A DNA stretch of 57,500 nucleotides, from positions 1 through 57,500 of the forward strand of contig FMBT01000493.1 of the NCBI GenBank assembly GCA_900095095.1. Direction: 5' to 3'. This DNA comes from Fragilariopsis cylindrus CCMP1102 (lineage: Eukaryota > Bacillariophyta > Bacillariophyceae > Bacillariales > Bacillariaceae). The position numbers and the translations under genes are program-made. The notes under the pieces are model-generated. The model did no database searches. It worked only from the letters and a program-made list of their open reading frames with translations, and was not told where the DNA came from. Below are positions 9,901 to 20,584 of this stretch, in pieces. Each line of letters opens with the position of its first letter. The stretch's first letter is position 1.

Positions 9901-10345
9901 CAACCAGAAAAAAGTTCTCCTTTGGAACCATTCCGAATGAGACATTTTGTTGTGCATTTTGATGAAAAATATTATGGTTATTTTTGTGCCTACCACAACA
10001 GCAAAATCAAGTTTACTCTTCACCTGCAGGAACAAAAAAGTGGTGGAAGGGTAACACAATGTTCTAGTACACTATTATGATGTTAGTGCACTTGACCTGG
10101 AAGATTTTGTCCGTTGGAACCCTTTCAAAGAAGATATTTTGTGTTCATTTCTGGTCAAAAATCATGTTGTTTGTGTGCCTGCCATGACAGCAGAATGTAT
10201 TTTACTCCACAACCACAAGTACAGAGGTGGTAGGAAGCAAACACAATGTTATAGTACACCATATGGATGCTACTGCACCTGATCAGGAAGATATTGGGCT
10301 CTGCAACTCTTCCAAATGAGATATTTTGTTGTGTGTACACATACA
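7000..10345 (+). repeat. Tandem satellite array 1, 189-bp period
   Basis: Roughly fifteen head-to-tail monomers occupy about 7474-10340, with more divergent partial copies from 7000. The motif AAGACATTTTGTGGTGCATT recurs at 7662 and 7851 and onward every 189 bp; some monomers carry a 3-bp TTA insertion (192 bp). Two monomer types alternate: one with CAAAATCAAGTTTACTC, one with CGGAATGTATTTTATTCGG. A higher-order repeat of five monomers is visible: the block from 8411 recurs at 9362 (951 bp apart), while the distinctive end near 8911 recurs 1140 bp later (six monomers). Since 189 is a multiple of three, frames of 165-233 residues stay open through several monomers; I do not treat these as genes. 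Confidence 0.93.
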
Positions 10346-10860
10346 TTTCGAATCCCTAATATGTGTACTGTGTTTGAGCCTGCATTGTGAGACACCAGTA
10401 GCCTAAGGAGATTAAGGAATACAACAGTTCTCCATCCAATAGGTCAATTATAACCTTCATGGTTTAATTTTCCAAAACAATGACCTTTCAGGTGTACATA
10501 TTTGATGCTAAAGTTGTTATTATATACCACAATAACAAATACTAGTAACATTTTGGGCATGATTTAGTTTTTATGTTAATGACTAGTTTAATGGTTTCGA
10601 TAGATCCCCCGGCGCGAAAATTCAAAAGAATAATTCTGGAACATCCTCGATTTGAAAAAAAATCGAAATCAGAAAAATTCACATCCCCCAGCGCACGCAT
10701 TGAGTCGAACCTTCGTCGATTCACGAGTCGAGGATGTTCCTGTTTGAGGGGATGCAACCAAAGTGTACAATTGTTTTTATTTTTCTTGTTTGAATCTTTT
10801 TTGAAATTTAATTTCCCATCTATCCTCAATTTTTTTCTTTAGTGACGCCGCTAGCGCACA
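10346..10860. repeat. Dispersed repeat block, second copy at 31.2-31.5 kb
   Basis: From about 10375 (GAGCCTGCATTGTGAGACACC) to about 10575 (GGGCATGATTTAGTTTTTAT) the sequence matches 31225-31435 closely and in the same orientation. The match resumes at 10617-10630 (AAAATTCAAAAGAA) and, after an insertion, at 10743 (TTTGAGGGG). No coding function is evident. Confidence 0.8.
10636..10742. mobile_element. MITE-like insertion, 101 bp, with CTG target duplication
   Basis: Positions 10639-10739 start GAACATCCTCGA and end with its exact reverse complement TCGAGGATGTTC. CTG flanks both sides (10636-10638 and 10740-10742). The related block at 31.48-31.51 kb lacks the insert and carries one CTG (31497-31499), so it looks like the empty site. 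A 3-bp duplication fits PIF/Harbinger-type elements, though their usual target is TWA; the superfamily is uncertain. Confidence 0.65.
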
Positions 10861-11177
10861 GCCAGTGAAAAAATAAAAGAACCTGCTGCTTGACGATGAT
10901 GTGTACGACACATCATTGCAATATTATTCACAGTTCACAATATAAAATGTGTATTGCTGGATAATATCATTACTAGCATCAAAAAAGCATTGACAACGGA
11001 CAAGCAACGAATACATCCATATAACAATAGTTTTTGAACAACTGCTGAACAGAATTCATATCAATAATAATATAGCACATAACCGCCGCCGCCGCCGCTG
11101 CCGCAGACACACATCAGACGACGCATCCATCCTTCCAGGTACTCATACTTTTTTCTTTCTTTCTTTCTTTCTGAGAT

Positions 11178-13100
11178 ATGCACTCAATTTCATTGGCGAT
11201 CACTAGTACGTGTACTGGTGTTGTGTGCCGCCGCCCCAGCAACAATCGTCTATTATGGAGACTTTGCAATAATAGACGATTGTTGTCATTGAACAACTAT
11301 TATAATACCAATAACAAAAACAACAATAGTAATAATACTACACGACGACGACGACGACATTTTAGTACATCACATCATCAAGTGATTGGTGCGAAGAATG
11401 TTCATTTATCGTATGGGAATAATGATCAACATTCAATACTAGAAAATGTTGATTTTTCAATCCAAGAAGGCGCAAAAGTAACAATTATGGGTCAGAATGG
11501 TGCCGGTAAAAGTAGTATCATCAAATTACTCAATAAATCACTTCGACCCGATGAAGGACAAATCATTGTTAGACCGGGTGAAAAAATTGCAACCGCTATG
11601 CAAACAATGCCTATGGCAAGTCGTGAATTAACTGTGGAACAATTCTTTTTGGAACAATTAAATAATATGAATACACAGCAAAAACAAAAACAACAACTTG
11701 AACTTGAACTCGAACAACATGAATTAGATGCTAAAATGAGTAAGGCATTAAATGCTGTATTGTTAGATATTACAAATCCCGAGGAACGTATAATTAAATC
11801 ATTTAGTGGTGGTCAACAGGCAAGACTTCTACTTGCTGCCGCTTTGATTCAAGGTACGTATAACGTATAATGTACGTGTATTGTACGTGTGCTGTACTGT
11901 ACGTATATTTGTATCGTACAAACGACAAAACGACGACGAGGAGGAGGTTTTGTCTTCTTAGTCTCTTTTGCATTCTCTAACTGTATTGTGATCTTTTTCT
12001 TCATTATATGGTATATGGTATATATTCATCCTTCATCATTCATCATTGGACAACTATGAATAGAACCTACAATATTGTTATTAGACGAGCCGACGAATAA
12101 TTTAGATGTGGATGGGTTGTGGCATTTACAAAATTTAATCCAAGAAACAAACAAGACATGTCTTGTGATTAGTCACGACGAAGATTTTTTAAATACTTTC
12201 ACCGACCAGGTTCTGTATTTGGACATCCATTCCAAAAAAGTGGAAACATACGAGGGTGATTATTTCTTGGTGAAATCTGAAATATCCAAACGTATCAAAC
12301 GTGAAAATGCACAAAATGCATTGTTGTTAAAGAAAGCACGTGCCAAAAAGGATCAGGCCGGAAAGTTCGCCAACAAGGGGGGTGGACTCCGCAAGGTTGC
12401 TAAAACAATGCGTGGTGCGGCTGCCGACATGGAAGCGAAAGTGGTGGGTGTACGACAAGAAGATGTCACATTGCGTGATTTTACACTTCCCTTTGGTCGA
12501 TATGATGGATCCTCCGGTCCATTATTAAGTATTGGACAAGTTAGTTCGTACGGACGAACATCGGGACCCATGGAATATCCTGTACTACTTCGAAAAGATT
12601 CGAGAGTACAAGTAACGGGTCCGAATGGGATTGGAAAAACAACATTTTTAGATATGATTGTAGCTGGTACAGCTCCGGGTGTCAAAGTTGCCAAGGATGC
12701 AATTGTTGGTTATTATCGACAAGATTTTACGAATTTTGATTTTGATGCCACCGTGATCAAATGTTTAGAAGAAGCATCCTCGAACAAACACACAATGCAA
12801 GAAATACGTAAAATTGCCGCATCGTTCTTATTGAGAGGACGTGATGTGATGTCACAACAAGTGAAAACATTGTCGGAGGGTCAAAAAGGATTGTTGTCAT
12901 TGTCGTGTTTGTGTTTACAGGAACCATCGATATTGATCATGGATGAACCAACCAATCATATTAATTTTCGTCATTTACCAGCATTGGCACAGGCCGTGAA
13001 GAATTTTGAAGGTGCGGTATTACTCGTTTCTCACGACTATCATTTTACAAAAGACGTAAACGTAGATACAATTATTGATATGGGCAAAGAATTGAAGTGA
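11178..13100 (+). CDS. ABC-F family ATPase, possibly mitochondrial
   Basis: Two exons, 11178-11853 and 12064-13100 (intron of 210 bp, GTACGT..AG), encode 570 residues. There are two ABC domains and no membrane segment, as in ABC-F proteins that act on the ribosome. Domain 1: Walker A GQNGAGKSS (about 105-113), signature SFSGGQQARL (about 208), Walker B ILLLDEPTNNLD spanning the splice junction, and VISHDED. A basic Lys/Arg-rich linker (RENAQNALLLKKARAKK) follows. Domain 2: GPNGIGKTT (about 411), LSEGQKG (about 495), ILIMDEPTNHINF (about 515) and LVSHDYHF. The N-terminal 60 residues are rich in Arg/Asn/Ser and lack acidic residues, suggesting a mitochondrial presequence, but no experiment supports that here. 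A perfect 17-bp inverted repeat (11240-11256 / 11269-11285) lies in this leader-coding part. Confidence 0.9.
11240..11285. repeat. Perfect 17-bp inverted repeat inside the ABC-F 5' coding region
   Basis: CAACAATCGTCTATTAT at 11240-11256 is followed after a 12-nt loop by its exact reverse complement at 11269-11285. The mRNA could form a stable hairpin 60-110 nt after the start codon. Both arms are translated, giving similar peptides (SNNRLLW and NNRRLL). Confidence 0.85.
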
Positions 13101-13566
13101 TATAATACATTCTTTTTTAATTGACCGGGCCGCTAGCGAAAAAAGATTTAGCAGTCAGTTACGTTATTATTATTCGAGTATCGTACAACTACTAAGGAAG
13201 GTGTAGAGACAGTACACTCATTCCAGACATTAGAAACGATAAGATAGCGCATATCACTTATGACGTCCGATAAATCGTCTGTCTTCCTTTCTTTTCTTTC
13301 TGCCATTCCTACTGTAGTACGATTTATTATTTATGTATGCAAGTTTGTTATATTACACGTACTGTATCTTGGCAACCGATCGAGTCGCTAGTGCCGTTGC
13401 CCTGAATTGTTCGTTTCATTTTTGTTTCTAGAATGTATTATCGCATCTCCTCTTAGCTACTAGCATGTAGAGAGAGAGAGAAATTCAATTCTTCTAGAAT
13501 CATTCTTCATTCGGATGGTTTTCTTGTGATAGTGTACGGACGGACGACGTATTTCCTGTTATTTGA
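13101..13566. other. Convergent intergenic spacer
   Basis: Lies between the stops of the ABC-F gene (plus) and the small gene at 13567-14121 (minus). I see an AG-rich run near 13471-13483 and no open frame or RNA gene. It should hold both 3' ends. Confidence 0.6.
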
Positions 13567-14121
13567 TTATTTACTTCCTTTGATTTTTTCTGTTGGCTTA
13601 CTATGATGTTCCGTACGATATTTACGAACAAATTTCTTTGATTTCCGTTGGGCGCTTGCGATTTTCCATGATTTCATATACAATAATGGAAAACTTTGAT
13701 ATAAACTTATCTTACGTTGTAATCTTTCATACTTAATTTTACGTTCAATTAATGTAAAATCTTTTTCTGTAAATCCTGCTCTTTCTAATATACCACGTCG
13801 TTTATAATAATTTAAATAGAATTCTTTTGGTGATCTATTTTTTATTTTACCTGTTCTCAAGTTTTTAATTTGTATTCTACCAAAATTCTTGGTTGTCTCA
13901 TATTCATCAATTGATATCCTAGTTTGTAGTTGTTCATATTCCCATTCTAAACATACCGGTGATCCAATAGATGTTGCTGGATTTGTACCTAATGTCATAC
14001 CATAATTACGTACTGTAACTGTTCCGAATCTAACAATACAATTTTCGTTTCTGTTTTTGCTTTTGCTGTTATCTTTGTTTTTTGTACTTCTACCACTAAT
14101 CTCTGTATTACCGAGACTCAT
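13567..14121 (-). CDS. Conserved unknown protein, small basic (184 aa)
   Basis: Single-exon gene of 184 residues starting at the ATG at 14121. The segment VTVRNYGMTLGTNPATS followed by GSPVCLEWEY resembles a motif that I recall as recurring in many diatom proteins of unknown function (a V-x-V-R-x-Y..LGDNP..GPP..W pattern). The C-terminal half is very basic with several Tyr and Arg (NYYKRRG; LQRKISLYQ), suggesting binding to nucleic acid or acidic partners, though nothing proves this. No signal peptide or membrane segment. It is convergent with the ABC-F gene. The family recall is from memory and not checked. Confidence 0.7.
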   Translation of the reverse strand: MSLGNTEISGRSTKNKDNSKSKNRNENCIVRFGTVTVRNYGMTLGTNPATSIGSPVCLEWEYEQLQTRISIDEYETTKNFGRIQIKNLRTGKIKNRSPKEFYLNYYKRRGILERAGFTEKDFTLIERKIKYERLQRKISLYQSFPLLYMKSWKIASAQRKSKKFVRKYRTEHHSKPTEKIKGSK

Positions 14122-15681
14122 CCTTTTTTTTTGAGATTAAATGTATATCCGCTTCGCTTCTAATTGTATCTATGTTCACTACTCGCTTTTTACTTACTTT
14201 ATTGATACCGCTTCGTCTAGTCTCTCTCTCTCTCTCTCTATTCCGCCGTCGTCCCACTTTATTCCTTCTCTTTTCTTCTTCTTCTTCTTCTTCTTCTTTG
14301 TGTTCAGCTCGGTGTTATTTATTTATGCTTAAATCATACGCTGTCTTTTGACGTTGACGTTTTCACTTCGGTATACAACTGCGATGCTAAGATGTATGTA
14401 CTGTATGCTTGCACGCTTCTTACAGCTTCTTGTACTGTACCTGCCTCACTCTCGAGACTGACGAGACAGTGACTCCCTCGTCGTAGCTGCGGGCCGATTC
14501 TTCCCTTAGCTTATATCAATCAATCAGTTTGCAGTACGATGTACTGTGTTATGTGTGTTATGTGTGTATGTATGTATTTATATATGTATGTATGTATTAA
14601 TGTGCGTGTTGTGCTTGCTTTATCTTCTTGTTCCTTCCTTCAGCAATAACAGCATTTATATCCCCATCCAATCGAATCTTTAATCATTTATTTATTTATA
14701 TATCATTTATTTATTTGATGAACTTCTCGAAGAGAAAGCAAAATATGATACAGTAGATAGTAACATACACAGTACATATCAGTATGAAGAAGTGAGCGAA
14801 GACATGTGCGCGTCGTAAAGGTGCGGAATTATTAGCAGGTACGTCAGTATGTAGTACGGTAAGCAAAAATCCATAACGCCTGTGAAAAAAGCTACAAGGC
14901 CAAACTGTACGATCGAGGGTACATCAAATTCTATGTACTTGCAACCAATAAGTCATACATACTAGCTACTACTGTAGTCGTTCCTAAATAACCCTATCGA
15001 TATAGTTACAGTACAGTACACTACCCTAACTCTAGCCATTTTTGTACTACTTTGTTTGTTACTGTACCAACCTGCCTCTATCCAGATGTGCTACAGTACT
15101 GTACATACTAAAGGTATGCAATGCAATGTTATACTACTATGCGCTATAATATAATTACACTCAGTACTAACTATATTGTTTTACAGTATACTGTTTTACA
15201 GTATACTGTTTTACAGTAGGATATATATACAGTATTCAAATAAGCTATTTTATATGATTTCAAATGGTATGTTATTACATTATAGTATACTATATACATT
15301 GTTATTGTTTTATCTGGTTATTGGTTACTGATAACTGGTAACTAGTTACTGGCAACTGGTAACTGGCGACTAGTAACTGGCAACTGGCGACTAGTAACTG
15401 GTAACTGGTAATTGGCTATGCTTATGCTTGAGTTGTTGTAGTAGAGTAGTAGGCAGAAGCTTTGTGCGATATTATTCTTGGTCGCGTTGTGTTGCTCATA
15501 ATATTGTTATTATTCCTTACATTGTTACTGTTGTTTACATTGTAGTTGTTTGTTGGTATTTACATTGCTGTTTGTTATTTACATTGTGTTTCTTCTTCTT
15601 CGGACAGGATGATTGGAGGACCGCTGTTACTGTTACTGTTACTGCTACTACTACCTACGACTATCAGCATCCCATCGTGAT

Positions 15682-15870
15682 GATGAAAGTAGAGTAGTTT
15701 ATCATCATCACTTTCATCTTCATCAGCGAATGGCGATGTTGTTGTTTGAATAGATTCTCTGTCTTCTTCTACCGATAATGAAAGTAGAGTAGTATTATCA
15801 TTATCACTTTCATCTTCATCAGCGAATGACGATGTTGTTGTTTGAATAGATTTTTGTCTTCTTCTACCGT
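15682..15870. repeat. 95-bp tandem duplication
   Basis: GAAAGTAGAGTAGT begins at 15685 and again at 15780. The following sequence (CTTTCATCTTCATCAGCGAATG, GATGTTGTTGTTTGAATAGATT, CTTCTTCTACCG) is shared with a few substitutions and small indels. Two copies only; no coding role is apparent. Confidence 0.85.
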
Positions 15871-16289
15871 AACGGTACTATTATTACCATCATCATTATT
15901 ATATCATCATTATTAATTGTGTCGAGGTATTGGATTCAGTGATAGTATAAAGTGATAATGATAATGGATGTAACATAATCATCGTGACGAATACAATATA
16001 ATGTAATATGATATGGATGAATAATATAATTTTATGTTCCTACTGATTATTATTTTATGTTCCTAACAATAGAGTAGTGGCTTGAGATTTTATTTTCCAA
16101 AGACCAACTAGCTATCAATAATTTTATTGACACTGCGTAGAGATGATATAGAAAGATGTATGCGGTATTGTATTTGTTTTAGGTAGTTATAACCGTGATA
16201 CAGTACTAGATATTCATTCAATTTTGTGATCGTGATTTGTGTGCACAGCATGTTCCACATTAGTTGATTACGGTATCCCAACACTATTT

Positions 16290-16488
16290 CCTACGTAAGA
16301 TCAACGTAGACTACTCGTAGCCAACAGACGTCGACGCCCTAAACGGCATACTGTATATACCACATCACTTCTTCCTACGTGAGATCAATGTAGACTACTA
16401 GTAGTCAGCAGACGTCGACTCCCTAAACGTCATTACCACATCACTTTTTTCCTACGTGAGATCAACGTAGACTACTAGTACTCAACAT
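16290..16488. repeat. Three direct repeats each with a 6-bp inverted repeat
   Basis: The core CTACGTAAGATCAACGTAG (16291-16309) recurs at 16375-16393 and 16452-16470 with one or two changes. Each core can fold as CTACGT / ACGTAG around a 7-nt loop; the second copy keeps pairing through a G-T type wobble. Spacings are 84 and 77 bp, and GACGTCGAC..CCCTAAACG lies between copies. Confidence 0.8.
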
Positions 16489-17621
16489 TATTCTTGTATG
16501 CACCTCCCTTGAGAACGCATGCACCTCCTGGAGAACGCATTCTTCTGTCTGTCTTTTTAATTAAGAGTCTGAGTCTGTTGAAAAATGAAAGTACGTTTTA
16601 TTTTTGTGTATCATATACCGTATTTGCATGATCGATGCATGTATAATAAAATATTATGTACGAAGACGCCATTTTACTCACGACCTCCAACGACAACCAC
16701 GACTACAACGACTACAAATATCCATCTTCTTTCCATACTGTAGTAGCGAGCTACAGAAGTTGTTAGGCTACTGTGTACATTAAAATATGATATCATGAGT
16801 CATTAATGTAGCTTCAAACATGATATCATGTTTCAAATTTTGTTTTGGACATTTGATTTGAGTAACGTTACTACTAGCCGCTGGCTGTACTGTAGGAGGA
16901 TACGGTATCATCAAGGTGGAAATCTGTTGTGCTGAAACCCAGTCGTAGCTTTTTTTTTCTTTTCGAATGACTTTTCTGGATCAACAAAAACAATTACGAC
17001 TCGACTCGACTGACTCGACTTCGACTCGACTCTTTCGACTATAAATTCAATTTTGTAGTACTGTAATTACTTATCGGAAAAAGCATATATTTATTACATA
17101 GAAAATAAAACTACTTCAGTCGTTCTCCAAACCATGATTCAAATATCCTGTTTTATGTTTCAACATTGATTGATTGATGATTCATTCATTCGATTCGTCG
17201 TCGATTCCTTCCTTCCTTCCTTCCTTCAGTTTGTGTGTTGTGTCGTGTGTGTGTGTAAATCAGCCATGATACTGTACAGAGTACAGCAGGTACGACGAAC
17301 TTCATAACCCCTACGACATATATATATATGTTAACCTAATACTGCACGACAATTGTTTAGCTAGCTAGCTAGCTAGTATACAGCTAGCACGGTAGAGATA
17401 AATAATGAGTACAATGTACTGGTGTATTATAATAAAAATATTTTTATAATTTCATTTTTTTGTTATTATTATTATTATTATTATTATGTTTATTCACGTT
17501 GTATGTTATTACTATTTCTTTTGTTATTTCTTATTATCTTACGTTATTTAGTAGTATTTAGTAATATTTAGCATTTCATATATCTAGTATATTATATTTC
17601 GTATATTATTTAGTTATTATC

Positions 17622-19612
17622 TTATCCAAATAAATCATTAATTTCTTGTAATCGTCCTGCAGCAGCATCATCACTATAATCTTGTTTTGTTTTTGTTGGT
17701 TTCCTATTATTACCCCTACTAGTATTATCAAAAGCACCACCACCAGCACTACCACTACCACCTCTACCTAATCCACGTGCTACAATACTTTTTGCATAGG
17801 CACGTCGATCGGCATCTGATTTAAATTTTAATTCACTAGCACCACCAGCACCAACATCAATATCCTCTTCCTCTTCTTCAATACCCTCTTCTTTTGCTTT
17901 TGCCTTGGCAGCAGCTGCTGCTTTGATTGCATCCTCTTTTGCTTTCTTGATAGCAATTTACGTTCTTGTTCAATTTCTATCTTTTCTTCCTCTAATACAT
18001 CTGTCGTAAAATCATTGATAAGATTTAATAAATCAAATATATATGGTTCACCTGGTTCCGCTTCTTGTGCACGTTCTGTTGCAACATCATATATTTGTTT
18101 AGTGATTTGACGTAGATATTTGGAGGGTATACCACCACCAACTAATGCTAATATTGGTGATTGTTTCTTATATGGATACATACTCACTTGATTATCAACG
18201 TATATTTCTAATAGGAGAGGTGGTGGATATTCATATCGTGTTGGTGGTTCATATCCTGTTATTGGAAATATAGAATCAAATGAGAATGGTGTTGTTGGAT
18301 CAATATCTTCACCATCGTCATCGTCGTTGTCATCATCATTGTTGTCATCATCGTCATCACTACCATTATCCTGATTCTTCCATCCAAATTGTACATGTTC
18401 ATCTTCACCATATATTGCTTCTAATACTTCACGTTCTTCATATCGTGATTCATATAATTGTTCTTTTGTGAAATCTTCGTTCTCTTCATTGTCATTATTA
18501 TTCTCACTTCCATCACCTTTATTATTATGAACAGTATTCCATAATTTTGCTAATGTAATCGAAAATGATTCAATATCACCAATACTATTTTCCATCACGG
18601 TATTAATTTCTTGTTTCGTATATCCACGTGCCAGTAAAAATTGTGTCCGTTCATTACTATTCATACGTTCATTATATTCTTTTTGCCATATTGGTACATT
18701 TGCATCATCTTGATTATCTGTATCGTCAACGTTACCACTTTTCGGTTGTCGCCCACCTCCAACTCCTCCTCGAACAGTATGAACAGCATGAACAGGCGTT
18801 TCAATTGCAACAAGACCTAATGATTCTAAATTTGATAGACCACAATCTAATCCAGATGATTTATCACCTTGTCTGGTTGCTTTTGATTTTGTGTCACGCA
18901 TATCTGCCATCATTGGATCATATATATCCACCTTATGACTTGCATTTGAAGCACTACCACTACCACATTCACCACCATGAGATCTATTATATAGTTTACG
19001 TAAATCAATCAACAGACGTTCATTTGTTTTCATTTCATCAAAATATTGTACATTATGACGTTCAATTTTGGTTTTTTCTAATTCCTTTACACGTTGACGA
19101 TCTTTTTGACAACGTTGAAATCGTTGTAATTTAAAATTATGATACGTCACCGCACCTGATTCCATTTCAAATGTTTTTTTTAAATTCGAATGGGGTGTAT
19201 AAACAATTCTGCAGGATGCCATCTTACAACCACTAATTGAATTATGTTTGACAATTTGACACATATCTTCAATACTTTCAATTGGTATATTATCAATTGG
19301 TATTAAATTTGTAATATCATTCCCATTCACTGCTAATAATTTGGATAATAATTGTGATTGTGATGACGACACGTTTGCGTTTGAATCGTCATCGTCAGAA
19401 TTCTTCTTTTGAATTTTAATACGAAAATAAACATGTGCGGACGATAAACCTTCTACATGAAACCAAATATCCGAGGGCCAACCATATTTAATTAAAAATT
19501 CATTTTCATGTTTATCACGACCCACATAACAGATAATATCAGAATTCTCTAATTGGATTGTCGAATGTTCATTCCGGCATTGACCACCACGGATAGTATA
19601 ATAAAATACCAT
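17622..19612 (-). CDS. NFACT-R (CCDC25/Jlp2-like) protein fused to UBA-like and RWD-like domains, with frame break
   Basis: Starts at the ATG at 19612. Residues 1-175 match the CCDC25/Jlp2 type of NFACT-R domain: MVFYYT, then VGRDKHENEFLIKYGWPSDIW and FHVEGLSSAHVYFR, later HSNLKKTFEM and the basic KLQRFQRCQKDRQRVKELEKT. A UBA-like stretch lies at about 322-358 (FLLARGYTKQEINTVMEN) and an RWD-like domain at about 385-545 (YEEREVLEAIYGE; PPLLLEIYV), the pairing seen in DHX57-type helicases, though no helicase is present. The reading frame then stops at 17828. In another minus frame coding clearly continues from about 17957 to a stop at 17622, with Lys/Ala helix, EEEEEDIDVG, ADRRAYAKSIVARGLG and a C-terminal LQEINDLFG. 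A 1-nt indel near 17955-17960, real or an assembly error, best explains this. Predicted cytosolic; the role in ribosome-associated or RNA-related work is family inference. Confidence 0.85.
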
Positions 19613-20584
19613 TTTACTTTTGCAGTCTACTACTTTGTGTACTTTCTACTTTGTCTGTTTACTGTACGTAACTTGACTACCGTATTGTCTTTCGTTTTTT
19701 GTTTTTTTGTTTGGACTCACTCTCGTATCGTCTTTGACTTCGATCCTTCTATTTGTAATAAGCTATTAGCTCGTTTGTTTGATAGTTGTTTGTTTGATTG
19801 TTTGATTGTTTGATTGTTTCATACTGTGGACAAGTCAATACATACTCTTAACAAATTTGTTAGTAAAACTTGGTGGTGCCTATCCACCACTATTTTCGAC
19901 CCAATTCCACTATTTCGCGCATACAGTACCAAATCCACCATTTTTTTCCTTCGAAAATACACGTATTTTCTATTCTCGCCGCAACACCCATTTAACTTCA
20001 CACAAGATACAGTAAGAGGGGGAAGGAGGAAGATGAGTCTTTACTTTTAATTCTATTTTTGAAATTAGTGGATTTGGTATGAAAAAAATTTATTAGACTT
20101 GACCCCCCACCATAAAATTTCAGGATTTACAACAGCAACATTAAATTTCATGACATTATATACAAAGAATATCGTAAGAAAGGAATATAAATAGTAAATA
20201 AAGGTGAAAAGGAAATGGAAAACATGCGTATACGGTACGTTTAATTGAAATAGCTACTCTTAATAAAATCATTCCTACAATAAATAGCTCAGTAACTACA
20301 GTACAGTAATAACTCTAACTAGCGAAGCCAATAGCATTCTACTGAATGCAACTTACACGTGTATTAATTAATATCTACTGCGATGATGTTTCTTTATATG
20401 CAATTTTTAATTTTATTAGGTAAATATTTTTATTTATGATACTATCTACTAAACTCTATCATACAGTAGAGATTAATTCCGTATATATGTATTACGTGCG
20501 TACTGCGCCGACTTCCTTCTTTCTTCAATTTTTGTTGCTATTCTGTTCTACTCAACATTGATCTGGGTTCACGTTTTTAAACGA
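19613..20584. other. Intergenic spacer with small inverted repeats
   Basis: Holds the promoter side of the NFACT-R gene and the 3' flank of the ABC transporter. TACCAAATCCAC at 19927-19938 is mirrored by GTGGATTTGGTA at 20068-20079. TTGTTTGA runs lie at 19776-19820. I do not accept any open frame here as a gene. Confidence 0.5.

Larger units (their letters stand above)
14122..17621. other. Long gene-poor region with simple and tandem repeats
   Basis: About 3.5 kb without a convincing gene. It holds TC and TTC runs (14220-14297), TATG-type repeats (14560-14600), a 15-bp tandem unit around TGTTTTACAGTATAC (15176-15219), an AACTGGC-like 7-bp array (15320-15418), a 95-bp direct duplication (15682-15870), three copies of a palindromic block (16290-16488), TTCC runs (17201-17227) and ATT runs (17466-17487). 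Open frames here are short and low in complexity. Confidence 0.6.

Noticed and set aside
7444..10080. Open frames of 165, 170 and 233 codons in satellite array 1
   Set aside because: They are the repeat monomer read in frame; period 189 is a multiple of three so frames stay open. Sister monomers carry stops and no start context or domain is visible.
12075..13100. Second ABC-F part as a separate gene
   Set aside because: The first Walker B is completed exactly across the 11853/12064 splice junction, so both parts are one gene.
17940..17965. A tiny intron to explain the NFACT-R frame break
   Set aside because: The only GT..AG pair there is 16 nt and its removal gives the wrong frame.
18628..19134. 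168-codon plus-strand frame opposite the NFACT-R gene
   Set aside because: Composition is Tyr/His/Leu-rich, typical of the antisense of an Asn/Asp-rich gene; the minus-strand protein has clear family motifs.
19553..20050. Several 60-86 codon frames upstream of the NFACT-R gene
   Set aside because: Phe/Leu-rich, without motifs, overlapping each other in promoter-like AT-rich sequence.
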